A stretch of DNA of 64,000 nucleotides from Streptomyces tibetensis (GTDB taxonomy: Bacteria; Actinomycetota; Actinomycetes; Streptomycetales; Streptomycetaceae). The first letter of the stretch is position 1, and each line of letters opens with the position of its first letter. Below, one piece after another: positions 41,672-49,430 of this stretch. The notes under the pieces were generated by a model. That model searched no databases, was not told where the DNA came from, and saw nothing but the letters and a program-made list of their open reading frames with translations. The stretch spans positions 278,006 through 342,005 of the forward strand of contig NZ_SZVW01000008.1 in the NCBI RefSeq assembly GCF_007655005.1, written 5' to 3'. The position numbers were made by a program, and so were the translations under genes.

Positions 41672-44593
41672 ATGTCCGAGGTGACACGCAGACGGTTTCT
41701 CGCCGCCGGGGCGGCGGCTGGAGCAGGGATCGTGCCGGGTGGGTGGACGGCCGTGGCCAGGGCCGGCTCGGCCGCGCCGCCGGAGGTGCGGGCCGCCGAC
41801 GACCTCGCCCTGTGGTACGACAAGCCGGCCGGCGCGGACTGGCTCCGGGCACTGCCGATCGGCAACGGACGTCTGGGCGCGATGGTGTTCGGCAACGTCG
41901 ACACCGAACGGCTGCAGCTCAACGAGGACACCGTCTGGGCCGGCGGTCCGTACGACTCCGCCAACCCCCGCGGCGCGGCCAACATCGCGGAGATCCGACG
42001 GCGGGTCTTCGCGGATCAGTGGGGGCCGGCGCAGGACCTGATCAATCAGACGATGCTGGGCAGCCCGGCCGGACAGCTGGCCTACCAGCCGGTCGGAAAC
42101 CTTCGGCTCTCCTTCGGCAGCGCCACCGGTGCGTCGCAGTACAACCGGACCCTCGACCTCACCACCGCCACGGCCATCACGACCTACGTGCTGAACGGCG
42201 TGCGGTACCAGCGTGAGGTGTTCGCCAGCGCACCCGACCAGGTGATCGTGGTCCGGCTGACGGCCGACCGGGCCAACTCCATCGCCTTCACCGCCACATT
42301 CGACAGTCCCCAACGGACCACGGTGTCCAGCCCGGACGGGGCCTCGATCGCCCTCGACGGCACCTCCGGCACCATGGAGGGCATCGCCGGGCGGGTCCGG
42401 TTCCTCGCTCTGGCCAACGCCGCCGTGACCGGCGGCACGGTCAGCAGCTCGGGCGGCACGCTGCGGGTCTCCGGCGCCACCAGCGTGACGGTGCTGGTGT
42501 CGATCGGCTCCAGTTACGTCGACTTCCGTAAGGTCGACGGCGACTACCAGGGGATCGCGCGGAGCCACCTCAGCGCTGCCCGCAACGTCGGCGTCGACCA
42601 GCTGCGCAGCCGGCATCGCGCCGACTATCAGGCGCTGTTCAACCGAGTGTCGGTCGATCTGGGACGTACGGCGGCGGCCGACCAGCCGACCGATGTACGG
42701 ATCGCACAGCACGCGCAGGTGAACGACCCGCAGTTCTCCGCCCTGTTGTTCCAGTTCGGCCGGTATCTGCTCATCTCGTCCTCGCGGCCGGGCACCCAGC
42801 CGGCGAACCTGCAGGGCATCTGGAACGACCAGATGGCTCCGTCCTGGGACTCGAAGTTCACCATCAACGCCAACCTGCCGATGAACTACTGGCCCGCCGA
42901 CACGACGAACCTGTCCGAGTGCTTCCGCCCGGTCTTCGACATGATCGACGACCTGACCGTGACCGGCGCCCGGGTGGCCCAGGCGCAGTACGGCGCCGGC
43001 GGCTGGGTGACGCACCACAACACCGACGCGTGGCGGGGCGCATCGGTCGTCGACGGAGCACAGTGGGGGATGTGGCAGACCGGTGGCGCGTGGCTGGCCA
43101 CCCTGATCTGGGACCACTACCTGTTCACCGGTGACATCGACTTCCTCCGCTCGAACTATCCGGCCCTGAAGGGCGCCGCCCAGTTCTTCCTCGACACCCT
43201 GGTCGCCCACCCGACGCTCGGACACCTGGTCACCAACCCGTCGAACTCTCCGGAGCTCGCTCACCATGCGAACGCCACCGTCTGCGCGGGGCCCACCATG
43301 GACAACCAGATCCTGCGAGACCTCTTCAACTGCGTCGCCCGAGCCGGCGAGATCCTCGGCGTGGACCCCGCCTTCCGCGCTCAGGCACTGGCGGCCCGGA
43401 ACCGGCTGGCGCCGACGCGGGTCGGCTCCCGGGGCAACATCCAGGAGTGGCTGGCCGACTGGGTGGAGACCGAGCGAACTCACCGGCACGTCTCCCACCT
43501 GTACGGTCTGCATCCGAGCAACCAGATCACCAAGCGCGGGACACCCCAGTTGCACGAGGCCGCGCGGCGGACGCTGGAGCTGCGCGGCGACGACGGGACG
43601 GGATGGTCGCTCGCGTGGAAGATCAACTTCTGGGCACGGTTGGAGGACGGCGCCCGGGCCCACAAGCTGATCCGGGACCTCGTGCGGACGGACCGGCTCG
43701 CGCCCAACATGTTCGACCTGCACCCACCCTTCCAGATCGACGGCAACTTCGGCGCCACCTCGGGCATCGCGGAGATGCTGTTGCAGAGCCACAACGGCGA
43801 ACTGCACGTGCTGCCGGCGCTGCCGCCCGCCTGGCTGACCGGGCGCGTGAGCGGACTGCGCGGCCGCGGCGGACACACCGTCGGCGCCGAATGGAGCAGC
43901 GACCGGATCGAGTTCGTCGTCACACCCGACCGAACCGGTGCCGTCCGGGTGCGCAGTCGGATCCTCGCCGGCGACTTCACCCTGAAGGACGATTCGAGCG
44001 GCGAGCCGGTCCAGCCGAAGCAGCTCGAGGCCGATCTCATCGAGTTCACCGGCCAGGCCGGCCACACCTACCGCGCGTCCGCACTCAGGTCGGGGCCGGT
44101 GGAGGCCGGCGTGGCCTATCGGCTGGTGGCCCAGCACAGCGGCAAGGCCGCCGACATCAACGGCGCGTCCACGGCCGCCGGTGCGCGGCTGATCCAGTGG
44201 CAGATCACCGCCGGTCCCAACCAGCACTTCGAGTTCCTGCCCTCCGACGGAGGGCACTACAAGATCCGGCTTGGGCACAGTGGTCTGTTCCTGCACGTCG
44301 CCAGTAGCGGCAGCGGCGCCGACATCACCCAGCAGCCGGACACCGACACCACCGGCCAGCAGTGGCGGACAGTCGACCACGGCGGTGGCGTGATCAGTCT
44401 GGTCAACCGGCAGAGCGGCCTCGCCCTGGACGTGTGGGAGGCCTCCACCGCCGACGGAGCCCGTATCTCCCAGTGGACAGCCACGGGGAGCGCCAACCAG
44501 CGATTCCGACTCGACCGCATCCAGCCCCAGGGCGAACCGCGGCCCGACCGACCAGTCAGAGCCATGTCACCGAGCAGCAAGGGAGTCGCATGA
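41672..44593 (+). CDS. Secreted GH95 alpha-L-fucosidase-like enzyme with ricin lectin domain (Tat signal)
   Basis: 973 residues with twin-arginine signal T-R-R-R-F-L (~5-10) and a GH95 (alpha/alpha)6 catalytic core. The N-terminal beta-domain contains L-P-I-G-N-G-R-L-G-A-M-V-F-G and Q-L-N-E-D-T-V-W-A-G-G-P. N-A-N-L-P-M-N-Y-W (~399) supplies the two base-activating Asn residues, N-P-S-N-S-P-E (~521-528) the probable general acid, and F-Q-I-D-G-N-F-G (~687-694) the Asp that is paired with the Asn residues in known fucosidases. A CBM13 trefoil follows (~815-945). GH95 enzymes invert the anomeric centre and release L-fucose or L-galactose. Its stop overlaps the start of the next gene. Confidence 0.88.
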   Translation: MSEVTRRRFLAAGAAAGAGIVPGGWTAVARAGSAAPPEVRAADDLALWYDKPAGADWLRALPIGNGRLGAMVFGNVDTERLQLNEDTVWAGGPYDSANPRGAANIAEIRRRVFADQWGPAQDLINQTMLGSPAGQLAYQPVGNLRLSFGSATGASQYNRTLDLTTATAITTYVLNGVRYQREVFASAPDQVIVVRLTADRANSIAFTATFDSPQRTTVSSPDGASIALDGTSGTMEGIAGRVRFLALANAAVTGGTVSSSGGTLRVSGATSVTVLVSIGSSYVDFRKVDGDYQGIARSHLSAARNVGVDQLRSRHRADYQALFNRVSVDLGRTAAADQPTDVRIAQHAQVNDPQFSALLFQFGRYLLISSSRPGTQPANLQGIWNDQMAPSWDSKFTINANLPMNYWPADTTNLSECFRPVFDMIDDLTVTGARVAQAQYGAGGWVTHHNTDAWRGASVVDGAQWGMWQTGGAWLATLIWDHYLFTGDIDFLRSNYPALKGAAQFFLDTLVAHPTLGHLVTNPSNSPELAHHANATVCAGPTMDNQILRDLFNCVARAGEILGVDPAFRAQALAARNRLAPTRVGSRGNIQEWLADWVETERTHRHVSHLYGLHPSNQITKRGTPQLHEAARRTLELRGDDGTGWSLAWKINFWARLEDGARAHKLIRDLVRTDRLAPNMFDLHPPFQIDGNFGATSGIAEMLLQSHNGELHVLPALPPAWLTGRVSGLRGRGGHTVGAEWSSDRIEFVVTPDRTGAVRVRSRILAGDFTLKDDSSGEPVQPKQLEADLIEFTGQAGHTYRASALRSGPVEAGVAYRLVAQHSGKAADINGASTAAGARLIQWQITAGPNQHFEFLPSDGGHYKIRLGHSGLFLHVASSGSGADITQQPDTDTTGQQWRTVDHGGGVISLVNRQSGLALDVWEASTADGARISQWTATGSANQRFRLDRIQPQGEPRPDRPVRAMSPSSKGVA

Positions 44594-45909
44594 TGTCGAT
44601 CCACAGATGGTTGTTCGGGCGAGCCGTGTTAGCGGCATTGCTCGTTCTGGCCATGGCCGGCGGGGCAGGAGTCAGCGTTGCGGCCGACACGTCGCCCACC
44701 GCCGCGGCCACCCCTGCGGGGACCGCCGGATGCGGACGTGCCCCCACACTGACGAGCGGTACGCACACGATTCAAAGCAGCGGTAAGAATCGCTCCTTCA
44801 TCCTGAGCATCCCTGAGAACTACGACAACACCCGCCAACATCGACTGGTCTTCGGATTCCACTGGTTGGGTGGCACCGCCGGGCAGGTCGCCGGGGGCGG
44901 AAGCGACGGCGATGTCTATGCCCACTACGGACTCCGGCGACTGGCGAACAACAGCGCGATCTTCGTAGCCCCGCAGGGCCTCAACAACGGCTGGGGCAAC
45001 TCCGGCGGCGAGGACGTGACCTTCGTCGACGACATGATCAGGCGTATCGACAACGACCTCTGTGTCGACACCACGCAGCGCTTCGCCCTCGGCTTCAGCT
45101 ACGGCGGAGCCATGAGCTACGCACTCGCGTGTGCCAGGCCGAACGTCTTCCGTGCGGTCGCCGCGATAGCCGCACCCGGGGGGATCAGCGGGTGCAGCGG
45201 GGGCACCCAGCCCTTCGCGTACATGGGAATCCACGGCATCAACGACAACATCGGCGCCGGTCGCGGACTGCGGGACAGGTTCGTCCGGAACAACGGCTGT
45301 ACTCCTCAGAACCCGCCGGAGCCCGCGTCGGGCAGCCGCACCCACATCACCACCGCCTACTCGGGCTGCCGAGAGGGGTATCCGGTCGTGTGGGCGGCGT
45401 TCGACGGAGGTCACCAGCAAGGCCCCGTGGACGGGTGCGCCGGCTGTGAGAGCGGCGCCAGGAGCTGGGTCAAGCAAGAGGTCTGGAGCTTCTTCACGGG
45501 TGCTGAGCCGAACCCGAATCCCCCGGACCCGACCACCTTCCGGCTGCGGAGCCAGTCCGCCGGCCGATGCCTGGACGCCAGCGGTGCCAACTCGTCCAAC
45601 GGCGCCCCGATGGTCATCTGGGCCTGCCACACCGGCGCCAACCAGCAATTCACTCAGACCGGACAGACCCTGCGGGTGATGGGCAGATGCCTGGACGTGC
45701 CGAGCAACGCCACCTCCGGTGCCCGAGCACGGATCTGGGACTGCACCGGCGGCGCGAACCAGCAATGGAATGTGAACACCGACGGAACCGTCAGCAACGT
45801 CCAGACCGGCCTCTGCCTGGACGTCGACGGCGGCAGCACCGCCAACGGCGCTGCGGTGATCGTGTGGAGCTGCCACACCGGCGTCAACCAACGCTGGGCC
45901 CGAGGGTAA
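44590..45909 (+). CDS. Secreted CE1-like esterase with ricin lectin domain (second paralogue)
   Basis: 439 residues, colinear with the 17696-19030 product: signal peptide (~1-32), hydrolase domain with G-F-S-Y-G-G-A nucleophile elbow (~164-170), catalytic His in F-D-G-G-H-Q-Q-G, C-G near 46 and a CBM13 tail (~318-439). Double ATG at 44590/44593 with AAGGGAG upstream; it overlaps the GH95 stop, so the two are probably co-translated. Codon 14 (44629-44631) is TTA. Such esterases remove acyl or feruloyl groups that block glycosidases, which fits the GH95 partner. Confidence 0.87.
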   Translation: MMSIHRWLFGRAVLAALLVLAMAGGAGVSVAADTSPTAAATPAGTAGCGRAPTLTSGTHTIQSSGKNRSFILSIPENYDNTRQHRLVFGFHWLGGTAGQVAGGGSDGDVYAHYGLRRLANNSAIFVAPQGLNNGWGNSGGEDVTFVDDMIRRIDNDLCVDTTQRFALGFSYGGAMSYALACARPNVFRAVAAIAAPGGISGCSGGTQPFAYMGIHGINDNIGAGRGLRDRFVRNNGCTPQNPPEPASGSRTHITTAYSGCREGYPVVWAAFDGGHQQGPVDGCAGCESGARSWVKQEVWSFFTGAEPNPNPPDPTTFRLRSQSAGRCLDASGANSSNGAPMVIWACHTGANQQFTQTGQTLRVMGRCLDVPSNATSGARARIWDCTGGANQQWNVNTDGTVSNVQTGLCLDVDGGSTANGAAVIVWSCHTGVNQRWARG

Positions 45910-45919
45910 GCAGAGCTGT

Positions 45920-45950
45920 GAAGGCGGCCGCAGCAGTCGCGGCCGCCTTC
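45920..45950 (+). terminator. Strong hairpin terminator
   Basis: GAAGGCGGCCGC, loop agcagtc, GCGGCCGCCTTC: a perfect 12-pair stem starting 10 bases after the esterase stop. It closes the carbohydrate region. Confidence 0.85.
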
Positions 45951-46367
45951 ATCTCCGGCCGGCCCAGCCCTTCGGAAGTCTGTCCCGGCCTGACCGCACC
46001 CTGACCCCAGCGGCTCGTCCACCACAACCCGAACTCGGACATCTGCAACGCCGACGCGGCCCATGCCCTGCCCGGCGTGTTCTGTGCAGCGATCACTCTT
46101 CCTATGTCCCTCGCTTACCTGATGTGCCGTCAGGTAAGTCAGCATCTGATCAGCATCAGTCCCCTCACATTCCGAGACGGATGTCCGAGCAGACGTCTCG
46201 GCGGCGGCGTCACGACAGCCCGGTTCGCGTGGAAGTACGCAGTGAGCCTTCTCCCCATACGGAAGCGATGTTCCTCACAGCCATCGACTCCGACGCCTGC
46301 CGGTGTACAGTGAAGACCGCCCTTGACCTGCAAAAAGCAGGCAGGGAGCCGCCTTCAGGAGTTCAAC
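45951..46367. other. Intergenic junction region
   Basis: About 420 bases without a supported gene. It contains an 8-bp inverted repeat and, at its end, what looks like the natural leader of panD (ribosome site CAGGAG before the 46368 ATG). This marks the right border of the carbohydrate region. Confidence 0.45.
46115..46137. promoter_or_regulatory. Inverted repeat, possible operator
   Basis: TTACCTGA, seven-base spacer tgtgccg, TCAGGTAA is a perfect 8+8 palindrome of the kind bound by dimeric regulators. The only downstream reading frame is the panD remnant, so its target may be lost. Confidence 0.5.
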
Positions 46368-46400
46368 ATGCTGCGCACCATGTTCAAGTCCAAGATCTAG
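46368..46400 (+). pseudogene. panD: panD (aspartate 1-decarboxylase) 5' remnant, ten codons
   Basis: After CAGGAG and a 6-base spacer, the ATG opens M-L-R-T-M-F-K-S-K-I and then a TAG stop. These ten residues are the conserved N-terminus of bacterial aspartate decarboxylase proenzyme, which normally continues H-R-A-T-V. The rest of the gene, including the Gly-Ser self-cleavage site, is absent. A rearrangement has cut the gene exactly after codon 10. The match is short but unusually specific. Confidence 0.65.
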
Positions 46401-47016
46401 CACTTAGGTGTTGTTGCAGGTCAGAGGCTTGATGGCTCCACTCGGGTCAGCAAACGGTCAGCATCGGGCGCGGGAGTGTGCCAGCTTGCTGACCTGGTGG
46501 CTGCCATGACGGGGACCGGGACACAGGTGCCTTACTCCCGTTTGAGACGTGGGCTGCGTGCCTCGACAGCTCGTCCGCGGCATGGGTCCGGAGCGAGTGG
46601 GCTGCGTTCGGGGCCGAAGCGGCGTGCCTTGGGGATGCCGCCTGCCCCCTCCGGCCGCTACCGGGAACTAGCCGGCCCGGTGTCCTTCTCGTCCACTGCG
46701 CTGGCGCCATGGGCCTCGGCTTCGACACCGTCGTCATTTCCGACACCGAGACCGAAGCCGCAGCCGACTCCACTGCGGCGGCCCTCCGCGTGACCTGCTG
46801 CGTCATGATCACCGGCGCCCGCGAGCGGGGCTGGTCCCGGGTCGGCAGGCCAGCCGGTTGCCGCGCCGCCTGGGGGCTGCACGGGCAGGCGATGATGCGC
46901 CAAGCACCCACTGGGTGAGATGTCCGAGGGAAGGGCGGGCGGCGCCCGACCCGTACATACGACAGGGGAGCCCCGTATCCGCCACGCCGCCGCTGCCCGG
47001 CAGCGATACTAGATGC
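46401..47016. other. Scrambled non-coding region
   Basis: About 615 bases with no convincing gene. The long minus-strand frame across it reads as low-complexity Arg/Ser/Pro peptide and overlaps the real gene at 47017 in antisense. No inverted terminal repeats were found. Confidence 0.4.
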
Positions 47017-47379
47017 ATGGACACGACGATCACCGCCCCCCGTGCCGAGGTGCTGCGGGACCGCTACCGCAGCCGACTGCCCGAGCGCTTGCAGGAGCTG
47101 GCCGGCCCCGTCGAGGGCAACGTGGACCTGCCGCTCCACATCGTCTGGTCCGGGCGGACGAGCTACAGCCTGGACCGTCCGAAGTCCCGCATGACGCTCT
47201 ACCGGACCGTCCTCGCCGAAGGACTGAGTGAGGACCTGGTGGCCCTCCTGCACCACCGGCTGCTCATCGAGCAGTGGCCCGTGCTGCGGCGTTTGATCAG
47301 TCCCTACATCCGCGAGGTCTGGGAGGACGCCTTCCCCGAGCTGCTCCGCACCGCTCCGGCCGACACAACCGCCGCGTGA
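47017..47379 (+). CDS. Small partner protein of AbiEii-type gene (putative antitoxin), unrecognised family
   Basis: 120 residues, M-D-T-T-I-T-A-P-R ... H-I-V-W-S-G-R-T-S-Y-S-L-D-R-P ... L-L-I-E-Q-W-P-V-L-R-R-L-I. It is predicted all-helical apart from the central segment. There is almost no leader and no Shine-Dalgarno; gatactagat just upstream could be a -10 element, so the mRNA may be leaderless. Its stop overlaps the GTG of the nucleotidyltransferase gene. Position and size fit an antitoxin or regulator of that enzyme; no classical AbiEi winged helix is visible. Confidence 0.72.
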   Translation: MDTTITAPRAEVLRDRYRSRLPERLQELAGPVEGNVDLPLHIVWSGRTSYSLDRPKSRMTLYRTVLAEGLSEDLVALLHHRLLIEQWPVLRRLISPYIREVWEDAFPELLRTAPADTTAA

Positions 47380-48035
47380 AGCTCACTCCGCTCCACGAGC
47401 GTCTCCTCGCCGACATCCTCGATCTCGGCTCCCCCTACCCTCTGGTCCTCACCGGCGGATACGCGGTGCAGGCCCACGGCCTGGTAGAACGCTTCAGCCG
47501 TGACCTCGACGTCGCCACTGAGAATCCCGCCCCGATGCAGGAGATCATCGCTTCACTCACAGCAGGTCTCAGCGCGCGCGGATGGCGGACCACGCACGTC
47601 CAGACCGATCCGCTCAGCGGCCGGTTCCTCGTCACCGATCCGGACACCGGCGAGGAGTGCGAGGTCGACGTCCTCAAGGAGGCGTTCTGGGCTCCGCCCG
47701 CCCAGACCCCCTACGGCCCCGTTCTCTCCCTTGACGACGTGATCGGCACGAAGGTCCGTGCCCTCGCCGACCGCGGCACCGTCCGCGACCTCATCGATGT
47801 CCAGGCTGCCTCCCGCCACCGCTCCACCGCCGACCTCGAATCCCTGGGCCGCCGTCGCGCCCACGACGAGTTCAGCCTCGAAGACCTCCGGGACCGGCTC
47901 GTCGGCGCGGACTGGTACGAGGATGAGGACTACACCGCGTACGGGCTCACCTCCCGGCAGATCGAAGAACTCAAGGCGTGGGCGCTGGCGTGGGCGGAGG
48001 ATCTGGGTGCACGGATCCATGACGAGAACGCCTGA
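47376..48035 (+). CDS. AbiEii/AbiGii-type nucleotidyltransferase (putative toxin)
   Basis: 219 residues with the DNA polymerase beta-like nucleotidyltransferase core: L-T-G-G-Y-A-V-Q-A-H-G (~23-33) and F-S-R-D-L-D-V-A-T (~38-46), giving the G-G...D-x-D metal site, then E-C-E-V-D-V-L-K with a third acidic residue (~95). This is the pattern of AbiEii/MenT toxins, which modify tRNA in type IV-like toxin-antitoxin systems. The GTG start overlaps the upstream gene (GTGA), indicating coupled synthesis. The location beside helicase and IS debris fits a defence or stability role. Confidence 0.8.
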   Translation: MKLTPLHERLLADILDLGSPYPLVLTGGYAVQAHGLVERFSRDLDVATENPAPMQEIIASLTAGLSARGWRTTHVQTDPLSGRFLVTDPDTGEECEVDVLKEAFWAPPAQTPYGPVLSLDDVIGTKVRALADRGTVRDLIDVQAASRHRSTADLESLGRRRAHDEFSLEDLRDRLVGADWYEDEDYTAYGLTSRQIEELKAWALAWAEDLGARIHDENA

Positions 48036-48310
48036 GAGGCGGTCATCGCGTCCATCCCTTCTACCGTCGTTGCAACGAGAGGATGCGGTGTAGCCAGCAG
48101 GTTCACACGGCCGGCGAGCGATTGGGAGCCACTCACGGTCAGCGTTTGGCACCTTGACCGGGCGCATCTCGCCCTTGATTACTGCCTGATAGTCGGTGCC
48201 GTTGCGTGACCGAGGGCGCGCGAGGTCTCTTTCTCGGTTCGGTACGGGTCCGTGGTTACCCATCGGTCACGCCCTCCTTCGAGGTGGCGTCTACGTGATA
48301 CTGCGGTCTC
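48036..48310. other. Intergenic, nothing recognised
   Basis: 275 bases without a supported gene, RNA or strong hairpin. Confidence 0.4.
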
Positions 48311-48658
48311 ATGAACGAGATTCTGGTGGCGGTCGTGACTGCTTTCGCTATCGGACCAGTCGGCTACTTCGCGCACGTCGCTCAGGAGAGCTATGGCCGC
48401 AAGCATCAGCACCAGGCCGACGACATAGCGCTCATGAAGGAACTTCATCGGAAGCTCGTCGAGCAGCGGGAGAGCCGGGCCAGGCCGCAGGAGGTCGCGA
48501 GGGCTTGCTTGCTACTTGAGAGCGAGGCGGTCCTGTTGAGGCATGCCAAGCTCAGGAAGAGGGTCATCGAGAACCTGGCGTGTACTGAAGATCTCTGGAT
48601 GTTGACGCAGGGGGCTCACCACGTGACAGGCAGAACGTGTGGATTCAGGACGCCTTAG
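48311..48658 (+). CDS. Small membrane-anchored hypothetical protein, probably 5' part of a frameshifted gene
   Basis: 115 residues: one N-terminal membrane helix (residues 4-22, I-L-V-A-V-V-T-A-F-A-I-G-P-V-G-Y-F-A) followed by a charged helical tail. The last ~12 residues (H-V-T-G-R-T-C-G-F-R-T-P) look out of frame, while the next frame continues naturally from W-I-Q-D-A-L-D-A-L at 48640. The topology recalls phage-type or plasmid-type small membrane proteins. No family is identified. Confidence 0.5.
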   Translation: MNEILVAVVTAFAIGPVGYFAHVAQESYGRKHQHQADDIALMKELHRKLVEQRESRARPQEVARACLLLESEAVLLRHAKLRKRVIENLACTEDLWMLTQGAHHVTGRTCGFRTP

Positions 48659-48918
48659 ACGCCCTCGCGGCTATAGCTCGGGGGGAGCGACTACCCAAGC
48701 CCAGCAGCAAGTACGACACTCAGCTCTTCTACCTTGACCGCGCAGGGAGCAAGCTTGCCCCCGCTATGCAAGAAGTGGCTGTGCGCCTCTGTAGCCTCCC
48801 CGGAGTCACCGCACTCAGCGAAGAGCGGGCCGCGTGGGAGGCGGAGAGGCTCGCTAAGCGCGGATGGCGTCGATTCATCCCACGCCGCAAGGCGAGGTCC
48901 GAGCCAGCCGCCGGGTAG
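48637..48918 (+). CDS. Hypothetical protein, probably 3' part of the 48311 gene
   Basis: 93 residues from GTG 48637 without a ribosome-binding site, overlapping the previous frame by 22 bases: W-I-Q-D-A-L-D-A-L-A-A-I-A-R-G ... W-E-A-E-R-L-A-K-R-G-W-R-R-F. The composition is protein-like. It is best explained as the continuation of the 48311 protein after a one-base shift near 48600-48636, giving a product of about 200 residues, or as a sequencing error. Unknown function. Confidence 0.45.
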   Translation: MWIQDALDALAAIARGERLPKPSSKYDTQLFYLDRAGSKLAPAMQEVAVRLCSLPGVTALSEERAAWEAERLAKRGWRRFIPRRKARSEPAAG

Positions 48919-48979
48919 GAAGTGCGCGGACAGTCAGGCCAGGAAGCGGGGCTGCGGTTGTGGTGGTGGAGTCCTGCGG

Positions 48980-49416
48980 GCGATGTTCGTCCAGCCGTCG
49001 AGTCAGGGGGCGAGAGCCAGGTTGCGCTGGCCGGTCACGGCGCGGGGATCGCCCCCTCGGACATCGCGGTCCGCGCCCGCTTCAACACCCTGACGGGCAA
49101 GCTTGCCGACCGGATCGCAGCGGCCGGCGTCCCCGTGGTCCGGGTACGGGACGGCGAACCGGACAGCGCGGTCGGGGTGCGGGTGTCGACCCTGCACAGC
49201 ATGAAAGGACTGGAGTACCGGTGCGTGGCCGTCACCGGGGCCACGGCGAGCGCCTTCCCCTTCCCTCCGGCCGTCACGACGGCCGACGTGGACGGCATCC
49301 AGCATGCCACCGACCTGGCGGCCGAACGCTGCCTGCTCTTCGTGGCCTGCACCCGGGCCCGGGAAGCGCTGTATGTGTCGTACAGCGGACGGGGCAGCGA
49401 GTTCCTGCCGGGGTGA
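48980..49416 (+). pseudogene. UvrD/Rep-family helicase C-terminal remnant
   Basis: From about 49045 the frame encodes I-A-P-S-D-I-A-V-R-A-R, then superfamily-1 helicase motif V, S-T-L-H-S-M-K-G-L-E-Y-R (~49190-49225), and motif VI, L-L-F-V-A-C-T-R-A-R-E-A-L-Y-V-S-Y-S-G (~49335-49390), ending at 49416. Motifs I-IV, including Walker A and B, are absent and the upstream 60 residues are unrelated, so only the last ~125 residues of a UvrD-like helicase survive. Confidence 0.75.
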
Positions 49417-49430
49417 GGCGGCGACGTGGG

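Noticed and set aside
46447..47256. 269-codon minus-strand frame
   Set aside because: Low-complexity and overlapping the better-supported plus-strand antitoxin-like gene.
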